Source of the DNA: Lentisphaerota bacterium | GTDB lineage: Bacteria > Verrucomicrobiota > Kiritimatiellia > JAAZAB01 | NCBI GenBank assembly: GCA_016199105.1 | Contig: JACQHI010000399.1 | Coordinates: 1 to 5,073, forward strand | Length of the DNA stretch: 5,073 bases | Direction: 5' to 3' | Shown: piece by piece, positions 1 through 5,073 of the stretch | Position numbering within the stretch: position 1 is the first letter of the stretch | How the letters are laid out: every line of letters begins with the position of its first letter | Position numbers and translations under genes: made by a program | Notes under the pieces: generated by a model | The model's input: only the letters and a program-made list of their open reading frames with translations | Databases searched by the model: none | What the model was told of the DNA's origin: nothing

Positions 1-737
1 CCGATGCAGGTCTGCGGCGCCACGTAGCGGGGCGCCTTCCGTATGGTGACGATGAAATTGCCGTAGGAGCCCGCCGTCCGGACGACCTCCGACAGCAACA
101 ACACCTCGATCCGCGAGGCATGGGGTCCGTGCAACACCTCGCCGAGCACCGGCTCCAGCAGGCAGGGGCCGCATTCCATTTTCGGGAAAACCTCTTCATA
201 GAGCACCGGCATGCCGCCGAGCACCGGCATCTTCTCCACCAGGGTCACTTTCCGGCCGGCTTCCGCCAGTTCCAACGCGGCCCTCAAGCCCGCCGGCCCG
301 GCTCCGATCACCAGCGCCTCGGTTCGAACGTCCAGAAATTGCTTTTCCAGCGGCTCGTGCTTCCGGACACGCGCCAGCGCCCCCTTGAGCTGGGAGACGG
401 CTTTTCGCGTCGCCTGGGCCTTGTCGGTCGTCACCCAGCCGACATGCTCGCGCACGTTGACCATCTGCATGAGGTAGGGATTCAGTCCCGCCCGGTCCAT
501 CACCCGGCGAAAAGTCTCCTCATGTTCACGGGGGGAACAGGCCGCGATGACCACGCGATCCGGCCTGTGTTCCTTGATATGCCGCTCCAGGAAAGCCTGT
601 CCGTCCTCCGAACAGCCGAACGGCACGTCCTGAAAATAGGACAGGCCGCTCGGTTGCAATTGGCGGCGGACCTCGTCGGCATCGATCTTGTCGGATACGT
701 TAGTTCCGCAATTGCAGAAGTACACGCCGATGTTCAT
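1..737 (-). CDS. hdrA: HdrA-like heterodisulfide reductase iron-sulfur/FAD subunit (partial, C-terminus off the left edge)
   Basis: The first 245 codons of a CoB-CoM heterodisulfide reductase subunit A homologue are visible, read from the minus strand; the ATG is at 737-735 and the frame is open to the window edge. Residues 1-135 form the HdrA N-terminal domain, with CNCGTN (C8, C10), CSEDGQ (C42) and AACSPREHEETFR (C67), followed by GLNPYLMQMVNVREHVGWV near residues 85-102. A Rossmann FAD site, VIGAGPAG, lies at about 143-150, ending in VEKMPVLGGM near 168-176. CGPC (C189, C192) follows, and C244 in the last visible residues is probably the first ligand of the inserted ferredoxin domain. HdrA family members carry FAD and several [4Fe-4S] clusters and are the site of flavin-based electron bifurcation in the cytoplasm. 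Its place behind hydrogenase genes suggests it takes electrons from H2. The start is supported by a strong ribosome binding site at 744-751, inside the protease gene. Full-length HdrA is about 650 residues, longer when fused to MvhD or other modules; whether this one is fused cannot be seen. Confidence 0.93.
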   Translation of the reverse strand, partial: MNIGVYFCNCGTNVSDKIDADEVRRQLQPSGLSYFQDVPFGCSEDGQAFLERHIKEHRPDRVVIAACSPREHEETFRRVMDRAGLNPYLMQMVNVREHVGWVTTDKAQATRKAVSQLKGALARVRKHEPLEKQFLDVRTEALVIGAGPAGLRAALELAEAGRKVTLVEKMPVLGGMPVLYEEVFPKMECGPCLLEPVLGEVLHGPHASRIEVLLLSEVVRTAGSYGNFIVTIRKAPRYVAPQTCI

Positions 738-1209
738 CGTGGTCACCCCCCTTTGCTCGCATCAACTCCAAAACGCAAGCGACCGCTTCCGGCACCGCCG
801 CCGCCACGGCCGCCGTCAATGTTTCGCCGAATGTCGTCGCGTCCTCCACTTCGATTCCCACAATCCGCACATCGTCCGGAACCCGCACCCCGGCCAACCG
901 GCCGATTTCCAGCGCTTCGACGAGGCCCGTATCATGGATGCAAGAGCCGTTTCTCGTCAGCCGGGCCTCCTCCATCCTCAAGCGCCGCACCGTTCCCGGC
1001 ACCCAGTTCCCCGTGGTCATGGCATCGACCAGTATCGCCCGGTCATAGCCTGCCACCGCTTCCATGATCCGCAGCCCGCCGGCGCACAGTTCCACCACCT
1101 CGGCGTCGGAGTCAGAATTTCCGGCCTGACGCACTTGGCGGGCCACTTCCATGCCCACGCCGTCATCCGTCAACACGGGATTGCCCATGCCGACCACGAT
1201 GGTTTTCAT
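700..1209 (-). CDS. [NiFe]-hydrogenase maturation protease (HyaD/HybD/HycI family)
   Basis: This 169-residue protein matches the usual length (about 150-175) of the endopeptidases that remove the C-terminal tail of a [NiFe]-hydrogenase large subunit once nickel is inserted. The N-terminus has the family signature GMGNPVLTDDGVG (residues 7-19). The candidate nickel-sensing ligands are D16, D62 (in ILVDAM) and H92 (in CIHDTG), which match E/D16, D62 and H90/H93 of HycI and HybD. CAGG at 42-45 corresponds to the conserved glycine-rich strand after the first helix. The start codon directly follows the stop of the large subunit (TGAATG), with a GAGGG ribosome binding site at 1215-1219, so translation is probably coupled. 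The 3' end overlaps hdrA by 38 nt, and the last dozen or so residues (after about 157) look like a non-conserved tail read out of frame from hdrA. Its substrate is very likely the large subunit encoded just upstream. Acts in the cytoplasm. Confidence 0.94.
   Translation of the reverse strand: MKTIVVGMGNPVLTDDGVGMEVARQVRQAGNSDSDAEVVELCAGGLRIMEAVAGYDRAILVDAMTTGNWVPGTVRRLRMEEARLTRNGSCIHDTGLVEALEIGRLAGVRVPDDVRIVGIEVEDATTFGETLTAAVAAAVPEAVACVLELMRAKGGDHDEHRRVLLQLRN
744..751 (-). promoter_or_regulatory. Ribosome binding site of the hdrA-like gene, inside the protease gene
   Basis: On the minus strand the bases read GGGGGGTGA-like, close to the anti-Shine-Dalgarno complement GGAGGTGA, six bases before the ATG at 737. 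This site selects that ATG, so translation of hdrA starts before the upstream protease gene ends at 700. The same bases encode Lys-Gly-Gly-Asp of the protease. Confidence 0.75.
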
Positions 1210-2700
1210 TCAATCCCTCACGAGAGTTTCCACTTCGCGGCCGGCCGCGTCCCGGACGATCACCCGCAGGGGCATTTGCCCCGGCAGGGCATGCGTCGCG
1301 CAGGAAAAACAGGGGTCATACAGCCGGAATGCCATTTCGATCTTGTTGAGCAGGCCCTCCTTGATGAGCTGCCCTTTCACGATCAGCTTTTCGGCGGCCT
1401 TCCGGAGGCTCATGGAAATGGCGGCGTAATTATTGGTCGTGCCCACGATGAGATTCACGCGCGTGATGACGCCGCGCTCGTCCGCTTCGTAGTGATGCGT
1501 CAGAGTGCCGCGCGGCGCCTCCACGGAGCCGATGCCGCCGTCCTTCCGAATCGTGCCCGACGGAATGGTGCGGACGTTCGGGGAGGTGATTTCCGGGTCC
1601 ATGGCCAGTTCGAGCATGCGCTCGGCCGCAGTTAACAGCTCAATCAGCCGCGCCCAGTGCGTCGCGAGGCGATAGTGCACCGGCGTATAGCGGCCGTTGA
1701 CCTTCTTCGACCCCAGCGTCGTGTAGAACTCGTCGAAATGCTCCTGCGCCTTCGGGGTCGCCATGCAGTCGGACACATTCAGGCGGGTCAACGGCGTGGC
1801 GGCATACACCCCGCTGTCGTTCCCGTCCGTGAAACCCTTCCAGCCGATGGCCTTCAGATAGGGGAATTTCAAATAGGTCCACGGCTCGACCCGTTCGGCG
1901 ATATGCGCGGCATAGTCGCGCGGCGGGTACTTCATCAATTCTCGGCCGTCCGTATCGACCACGCGGACCTTGCCGTCATAGAAATTGACGCGGTTATGCG
2001 CATCCACCGTGCCCATGGAGTGCGTGCGGTGCAGATACACATCGGACAGGATCAGGTCCACATAGGCCTTGTTGCCCAGCACGATGTCATGGAAGATCTT
2101 CAGGCTGAACTGGGCGAAGTCGATATTCTTCCGGGCCGCGGCCTCGATGGTCTTCCGTTCCTCTTCCACGATGCACTTGCTCCAGCCGCCGGGCAACGCG
2201 CCGGTCGGATGAATGCCGCGGCCGCCGAGCATCCGGATGATGTCGTGGTTGCGGGATCGGCACTCGATGACCTGCTTGCCGATATCCAGGCCGACCTTGC
2301 GGACCACGCCGAGAATGTTCCGCTCCGAGGCGGGGGCGTCGGGGCCCACGATGAAATCCGGCCCGCCCAGCGCATAAAAGTGCGTGGTATGGTCCGTCAC
2401 GTAGAACGCGGAATAAAACAGTTCGCGGAGTTTCTTCGCCGCGGGGGGGGGCTCGACCTGGAAGAGGTCGTCAAGCGCTTTCACGCCGGCCAGGAGGTGG
2501 GCTTCCGGGCAGACCCCGCAAATGCGGCTGGTGATGACCGGCAGGTCTTCCGCCTGCCTCCCCACGCAGAACTGTTCGAAGCCGCGCAGCTCCGGAATCT
2601 GGAAATAGACGTTACCCACGCCGCCGTCGTCGTTCAGGAAGATTTCGATTTTTCCATGGCCTTCCAGCCGGGTGATGGGGTCGATGGTGATGCGTTTCAT
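1210..2700 (-). CDS. mvhA: [NiFe]-hydrogenase large (catalytic) subunit, group 3c / MvhA-like
   Basis: This 496-residue protein carries the active site for H2 activation. It begins with the family block ITRLEGHGKI (residues 9-18). The L1 motif RICGVCPEAH places C61 and C64, and the L2 motif DPCFSCATH (462-470) places C464 and C467; these four cysteines are the expected ligands of the NiFe(CN)2CO centre. All are cysteine, with no selenocysteine. A further 26 residues follow H470 and form the tail expected to be cleaved during maturation. The length and the ATHALPG ending fit F420-non-reducing (Mvh/Vhu-type) group 3 enzymes better than membrane-bound group 1 enzymes. Assignment to 3c rather than 3a rests mainly on the adjacent hdrA-like gene and is inferred. 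The start overlaps the small subunit stop (ATGA) and is preceded by AAGGAGG at 2710-2716, nine bases upstream. A run of nine C on the coding strand (2443-2451) encodes three prolines near residue 84. Cytoplasmic; partner is the product of the preceding gene. Confidence 0.95.
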   Translation of the reverse strand: MKRITIDPITRLEGHGKIEIFLNDDGGVGNVYFQIPELRGFEQFCVGRQAEDLPVITSRICGVCPEAHLLAGVKALDDLFQVEPPPAAKKLRELFYSAFYVTDHTTHFYALGGPDFIVGPDAPASERNILGVVRKVGLDIGKQVIECRSRNHDIIRMLGGRGIHPTGALPGGWSKCIVEEERKTIEAAARKNIDFAQFSLKIFHDIVLGNKAYVDLILSDVYLHRTHSMGTVDAHNRVNFYDGKVRVVDTDGRELMKYPPRDYAAHIAERVEPWTYLKFPYLKAIGWKGFTDGNDSGVYAATPLTRLNVSDCMATPKAQEHFDEFYTTLGSKKVNGRYTPVHYRLATHWARLIELLTAAERMLELAMDPEITSPNVRTIPSGTIRKDGGIGSVEAPRGTLTHHYEADERGVITRVNLIVGTTNNYAAISMSLRKAAEKLIVKGQLIKEGLLNKIEMAFRLYDPCFSCATHALPGQMPLRVIVRDAAGREVETLVRD

Positions 2701-3719
2701 CGGGCCTGGCCTCCTTCCCGGGGCGAGGCGGCCTGCCGGAGCATGGATCCCGCCATGCTGAATTTGTAGAACGTACCGGCCACGTCGGGAAGCGTCGAAA
2801 CCGTTCCGCGGGTGCGCTTGAAAATCGCTTCCTCGTCCAGTTCCTTAAGGGGCTCGATGTCCATCAGGGAACCCAGCAGGGCAGCCATTTTGGCGCCCTG
2901 ATCCACAATGCCGGCCGGCGGCCCGTAACAGCCGATGCAGGGCATGTTGACATTCGGGCACAAGCCGCCGCAGCCGTCGCGCGTGGCCGGCCCCATGCAG
3001 ACGATGCCCTGTTCCAAGAGGCATTTTTCCGGCTCCGGCACGAGTTCATAGGTCCGGAACAGACGGGTGATTTTTCGGTCCTCGCTCCGTTTCCGTTCGC
3101 ATTCTTCGCAGACGCTGGACTGGCCAGCGCCGATGACACTGCCCTTGGGCGGCAGGGGTTTGCCCTGCACGATCAGCTCGATGACCGCCCAGAGCTGTTT
3201 CGGCTCGGGGGGACAGCCCGGCATGATGTAATCGACATCCACGGTCTGAGCGAGGGTTCTGACCCGGTCGAAAAAGGCGGGTATCGCGAGTGTGCCCTCG
3301 TTGACCGCCGTGGACGGACGGGGCACGACGTTCCCGGGATTGTCGATCGTGGGGTTTTGGCGATAAATCGTCTCGAAAAAGCTTGCGGGCGCCTGGATGT
3401 TGGCCAGCGCCGGGATCCCCCCGCCGCAGGCGCAAGCCCCAGTGGCGATCAGGATTTTCGATTTCCGCCGGAGCAGATGCGCCATCTCCTCGTTTTCCGA
3501 GGTGCGAACGGCCCCGTTGAACAGCGTGATGTCCAGCGACCCGTCCGGCACGGCCTCGACATCGCTCTTCTTGGTGTCCAGCAGGCAGGGACAGAAAAAC
3601 AGCGTGAAATGGGCGTCCACATCCAGAATTTTTTCGTGCAGATTGGCCAGGGCGATTTCGCAGCCGCCGCAGGAAGACGCCCAATATACGCTTAATGTCG
3701 GTTTGGTTGTCGGCGTCAT
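2697..3719 (-). CDS. mvhG: [NiFe]-hydrogenase small (electron-transfer) subunit, group 3c / MvhG-like
   Basis: This 340-residue protein relays electrons from the NiFe site through iron-sulfur clusters. The proximal [4Fe-4S] ligands are C17 and C20 (SSCGGCE), C96 (GACACGGGIP) and C169 (MPGCPPEP). Eight more cysteines in the C-terminal half, C204, C207, C233, C241, C250, C254, C261 and C264 (blocks VCEEC, EKCLLEQGIVC, GCGGLCP and MPCIGCYGP), suit two further clusters, as in MvhG and FrhG. Three extra cysteines (C43, C45, C98) lie outside the standard set. There is no Tat signal or membrane anchor, so the enzyme should be cytoplasmic. It is somewhat longer than a typical MvhG (about 300), mostly through its C-terminal region after residue 290. 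It is the first gene of the operon. The ATG at 3719 has a GAAGGA ribosome binding site at 3729-3734, nine bases upstream. No MvhD-like gene lies next to it in the visible part, although MvhD normally links MvhG to HdrA. Confidence 0.94.
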   Translation of the reverse strand: MTPTTKPTLSVYWASSCGGCEIALANLHEKILDVDAHFTLFFCPCLLDTKKSDVEAVPDGSLDITLFNGAVRTSENEEMAHLLRRKSKILIATGACACGGGIPALANIQAPASFFETIYRQNPTIDNPGNVVPRPSTAVNEGTLAIPAFFDRVRTLAQTVDVDYIMPGCPPEPKQLWAVIELIVQGKPLPPKGSVIGAGQSSVCEECERKRSEDRKITRLFRTYELVPEPEKCLLEQGIVCMGPATRDGCGGLCPNVNMPCIGCYGPPAGIVDQGAKMAALLGSLMDIEPLKELDEEAIFKRTRGTVSTLPDVAGTFYKFSMAGSMLRQAASPREGGQAR

Positions 3720-3728
3720 GGCGCCGTA

Positions 3729-3759
3729 TCCTTCGTTTGTAGCGAAGCCGTTATCGAAG
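3729..3759 (-). promoter_or_regulatory. Ribosome binding site and possible small hairpin ahead of the small-subunit gene
   Basis: In the minus-strand transcript, CTTCG (3747-3743) can pair with CGAAG (3735-3731) across a 7-base loop, and the second arm overlaps the GAAGGA ribosome binding site (3734-3729). Another CTTCG (3759-3755) just upstream is an alternative partner for the same arm. Five-base stems arise easily by chance, so the site itself is firm but the structure is speculative. Confidence 0.35.
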
Positions 3760-3769
3760 ACCAGGATTG

Positions 3770-3798
3770 TTTCTAGGCGTTTGCGCGCAATGGGTCAA
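3770..3798 (-). promoter_or_regulatory. Sigma70-like promoter of the hydrogenase operon
   Basis: On the minus strand, TTGACC (3798-3793, five of six matches to the -35 consensus) is followed after exactly 17 bases by TAGAAA (3775-3770, four of six matches to the -10). Transcription would start near 3763, giving a leader of about 44 nt before the small subunit ATG. The position and spacing suit a promoter for the whole hydrogenase-hdrA operon. No sigma54 or clear FNR site was seen nearby. Confidence 0.5.
3781..3790. repeat. 10-bp perfect palindrome TTGCGCGCAA inside the hydrogenase promoter
   Basis: The ten bases are identical to their reverse complement. They lie wholly within the 17-bp spacer between the proposed -35 and -10 boxes of the minus-strand promoter, where a bound dimeric regulator would block or alter RNA polymerase. 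No regulator family is recognised from it; role inferred from position. Confidence 0.4.
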
Positions 3799-3820
3799 CG
3801 ATAAAATAATAGAGGTTGAC
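3794..3820. repeat. Inverted repeat GTCAAC-N15-GTTGAC joining two back-to-back -35 boxes
   Basis: Two perfect 6-bp arms (3794-3799 and 3815-3820) are separated by 15 bp of AT-rich sequence (GATAAAATAATAGAG). Arm centres are 21 bp apart, two helical turns, so both arms face the same side of the DNA. Each arm contains most of a TTGAC -35 element, one for each direction. The symmetry may simply reflect two divergent promoters, or may be a shared operator. Confidence 0.45.
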
Positions 3821-3845
3821 GGCATCCCCCTCGATTAGGTATTTT
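3816..3845 (+). promoter_or_regulatory. Possible sigma70-like promoter for the divergent substrate-binding-protein gene
   Basis: TTGACG (3816-3821, five of six -35 matches) is followed after 18 bases by TATTTT (3840-3845, four of six -10 matches). Transcription would start near 3852, leaving a long leader of about 165 nt before the ATG at 4017. The weak -10 and the long leader make this less certain than the opposing promoter; a promoter closer to the gene is not excluded. Confidence 0.3.
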
Positions 3846-3953
3846 TTCGCCAAGTGTTGGGGCTGGCGCGCTCGATCCGCTCTGTCGCCGTTGGGTTTGT
3901 ATCGGTGGAAACGCGCGGCCCCATCGCGTTAAGGTGTGCGTTTGCCCGGAGCG

Positions 3954-3999
3954 CATCGCCTCACGGCCGGGATCTGGACGCTGCAACACACGGGCGATG
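3954..3999 (+). promoter_or_regulatory. Inverted repeat in the leader just ahead of the binding-protein ribosome binding site
   Basis: CATCGCC (3954-3960) and GGCGATG (3993-3999) are perfect reverse complements and would form a 7-bp stem with a 32-base loop in the plus-strand leader. The stem ends two bases before the AGGAGA ribosome binding site at 4002-4007. It could influence translation start, but no known riboswitch or attenuator is recognised. In GC-rich DNA this may be chance. Confidence 0.2.
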
Positions 4000-4016
4000 A
4001 CAGGAGAGACAAGATC

Positions 4017-5073
4017 ATGAATCGGAATCTGACGCGCGAGTTGACCGTTGTGGGCATGGGGCTGGGGATGCTGGCGACCATCGCCGGCGCGGGGGATCCC
4101 GGCGTGACCGATGCCGAGATCAAGCTGGGGCAATCGTGCGCCATCAGCGGGCCGGCCCAGGCCTTGGGCACGGGGATGCGCGATGGGTTGGAAGCGTGTT
4201 TCGCCCGGATCAACGCCGAGGGCGGCATCGGGGGACGGAAAATCGTGCTGGTGACCCGGGACGACGCCTACGAGCCCGACCAGGCCGTGCAGAGCGTCCG
4301 GGCGCTCCTCAACGAGGAGAAGGTCTTTCTGATCATCGGCGGGGTGGGCACGCCGACCGCGACGGCCGTCGTGCCGATCTGCGAGGAGAACAAGGCGATA
4401 TTCTGGGCGCCGTTCACGGGGGCCGAGTTTCTGCGCAGTCCGTTCAACCGGCTCGTGGTGAACGTGCGGGCGAGCTACTTTCAAGAGACCGAGACCCAGG
4501 CCGCCCTTCTGGTCGATCGATTGAAAAAAACCCGGATCGCCTGTTTCTACCAGAACGACAGCTATGGACAGGCCGGCTTGAAGGGCATTGAGCAAGCGCT
4601 GGCCAGACGCAAGATCGAGCTGGTGGCCACGGGCAACTACGAGCGCAACACAACGGCCGTGAAAACGGGCCTTCTGGACATACGCAAGGGCGAGCCGGAG
4701 GCCGTCGTGATGATCGGCGCCTACAAGGCCTGCGCCGAGTTCATCAAGCTCGCTCGCCAGGCGGGACTCGACAAGACCCTGTTTTGCAACGTCTCGTTCG
4801 TGGGCACGGACGCGCTTTGCGCCGAATTGGGAGAGGCGGGCGAGGGTGTGATCATCTCGCAGGTTGTCAACTTCCCTCTGGATGCCTCGGTGCCCCTGGT
4901 CAAGGAATACCAGGAGGCCCTGCGGAAGCATCGGCCCGACGCCAAGCCCGGCTTCGTGTCGCTGGAGGGCTACATGGCCGGGAAGCTGTTCTGTCTGGCG
5001 GCCAAGGCCGCGGGCAAGGATCTCACCCGCGATAGCCTGCTCCGGACACTGGAACAGACCAAGACGTTCGATC
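4017..5073 (+). CDS. ABC-type substrate-binding protein, Peripla_BP_6 / branched-chain amino acid (LivK-like) family (partial, C-terminus off the right edge)
   Basis: 352 codons are open to the window edge. The fold is a type I periplasmic binding protein: GVTDAEIKLGQS at about 29-40 opens the first lobe, followed by ISGPAQALGTGMRDGLEA, INAEGGIGGRKIVLVTRDD (65-83), an IIGGVGTPTATAVVPICEE block (106-124) and FTGAEFLR (133-140). The second lobe starts around IACFYQNDSYGQAGLKG (174-190). Family members bind branched-chain amino acids, amides, urea or aromatic acids for ABC import; the ligand here cannot be told. A hydrophobic stretch at residues 10-25 after a charged start, ending AGA-GD, could be a signal peptide, though the n-region is weak. 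The ATG at 4017 has AGGAGA at 4002-4007, nine bases upstream; the frame closes upstream at TAA 3930, and a GTG at 3936 is less likely. Eight cysteines (41, 61, 122, 176, 239, 257, 268, 326) are many for an exported protein. Ordinary members are about 380-410 residues, so the remainder is probably short unless it is fused to a signalling domain. Confidence 0.88.
   Translation, partial: MNRNLTRELTVVGMGLGMLATIAGAGDPGVTDAEIKLGQSCAISGPAQALGTGMRDGLEACFARINAEGGIGGRKIVLVTRDDAYEPDQAVQSVRALLNEEKVFLIIGGVGTPTATAVVPICEENKAIFWAPFTGAEFLRSPFNRLVVNVRASYFQETETQAALLVDRLKKTRIACFYQNDSYGQAGLKGIEQALARRKIELVATGNYERNTTAVKTGLLDIRKGEPEAVVMIGAYKACAEFIKLARQAGLDKTLFCNVSFVGTDALCAELGEAGEGVIISQVVNFPLDASVPLVKEYQEALRKHRPDAKPGFVSLEGYMAGKLFCLAAKAAGKDLTRDSLLRTLEQTKTFD

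Noticed and set aside
120..1635. Two 315-codon plus-strand open frames (120-1067 and 688-1635) opposite hdrA, the protease and the large subunit
   Set aside because: They cross the boundaries of several real genes on the other strand, are rich in His, Arg and Pro, and lack any family signature.
1657..2769. A 370-codon plus-strand open frame opposite the large subunit gene
   Set aside because: It is fully antisense to the catalytic subunit and has shadow-type composition with no known motif.
3046..3684. A 212-codon minus-strand open frame overlapping the small subunit in another frame
   Set aside because: The frame used by the small subunit carries all the cluster cysteines; this one has no motif and is a frame shadow.
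3720..4016. A possible small gene or RNA in the intergenic region
   Set aside because: No open frame with a credible ribosome binding site, and no tRNA, riboswitch or terminator fold was recognised. The visible signals are promoter-like elements and short palindromes.
3936..4016. An earlier GTG start (3936) for the substrate-binding protein
   Set aside because: It lacks a properly spaced ribosome binding site and would add 27 charged residues before the hydrophobic stretch. The ATG at 4017 has a good site.
3795..4931. A 378-codon open frame on the minus strand opposite the substrate-binding-protein gene
   Set aside because: It is antisense to a gene with clear family motifs and a ribosome binding site. 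Its translation shows no recognisable domain and is rich in Arg, His, Gly and Gln, as expected for a shadow frame in GC-rich DNA.
1..5073. CRISPR arrays, insertion sequences, tRNA or rRNA genes
   Set aside because: No regularly spaced repeats, transposase motifs, terminal inverted repeats or structural RNA signatures were found on either strand.

Overview
The window comes from a GC-rich genome, probably a bacterium. It holds the start of a leftward (minus-strand) operon for a cytoplasmic [NiFe]-hydrogenase coupled to a heterodisulfide-reductase-type flavoprotein, and a divergent rightward gene for an ABC-type substrate-binding protein. Strong Shine-Dalgarno sites, sigma70-like promoter elements and a LivK/Peripla_BP_6-type binding protein point to Bacteria. 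The lineage cannot be fixed from this sequence. GC-rich anaerobes or facultative lithotrophs such as Nitrospirota, Desulfobacterota or NC10-like bacteria are possible, but that is a guess.

Layout, read along the minus strand: hydrogenase small subunit (3719-2697, MvhG-like), large subunit (2700-1210, MvhA-like), HyaD/HycI-type maturation protease (1209-700), and an HdrA-like subunit starting at 737 and running off the left edge. The junctions are very tight. The small and large subunits overlap by ATGA, the large subunit stop abuts the protease start as TGAATG, and hdrA begins 38 nt inside the protease gene behind its own strong ribosome binding site. The large subunit carries both NiFe-site cysteine pairs and a 26-residue C-terminal extension after the expected cleavage histidine, and the protease that would remove such a tail is the next gene. 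The small subunit has the 12 cysteines needed for three [4Fe-4S] clusters and no Tat signal.

The 297-bp gap (3720-4016) holds regulatory DNA and no convincing gene. A good sigma70-like promoter faces the hydrogenase, and a weaker one faces the binding-protein gene. Their -35 boxes sit back to back and form a perfect 6-bp inverted repeat. A 10-bp perfect palindrome lies inside the spacer of the hydrogenase promoter. The plus-strand gene (4017 to beyond 5073) encodes a periplasmic binding-protein-like product with an unusually high cysteine count.

Working model: H2 oxidised at the NiFe site passes electrons through three small-subunit clusters towards the HdrA flavin, where they could be bifurcated to ferredoxin and a disulfide-type acceptor. 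This follows from the group 3c Mvh-Hdr family. No MvhD, HdrB or HdrC is visible here; if present, they lie beyond the left edge or elsewhere.
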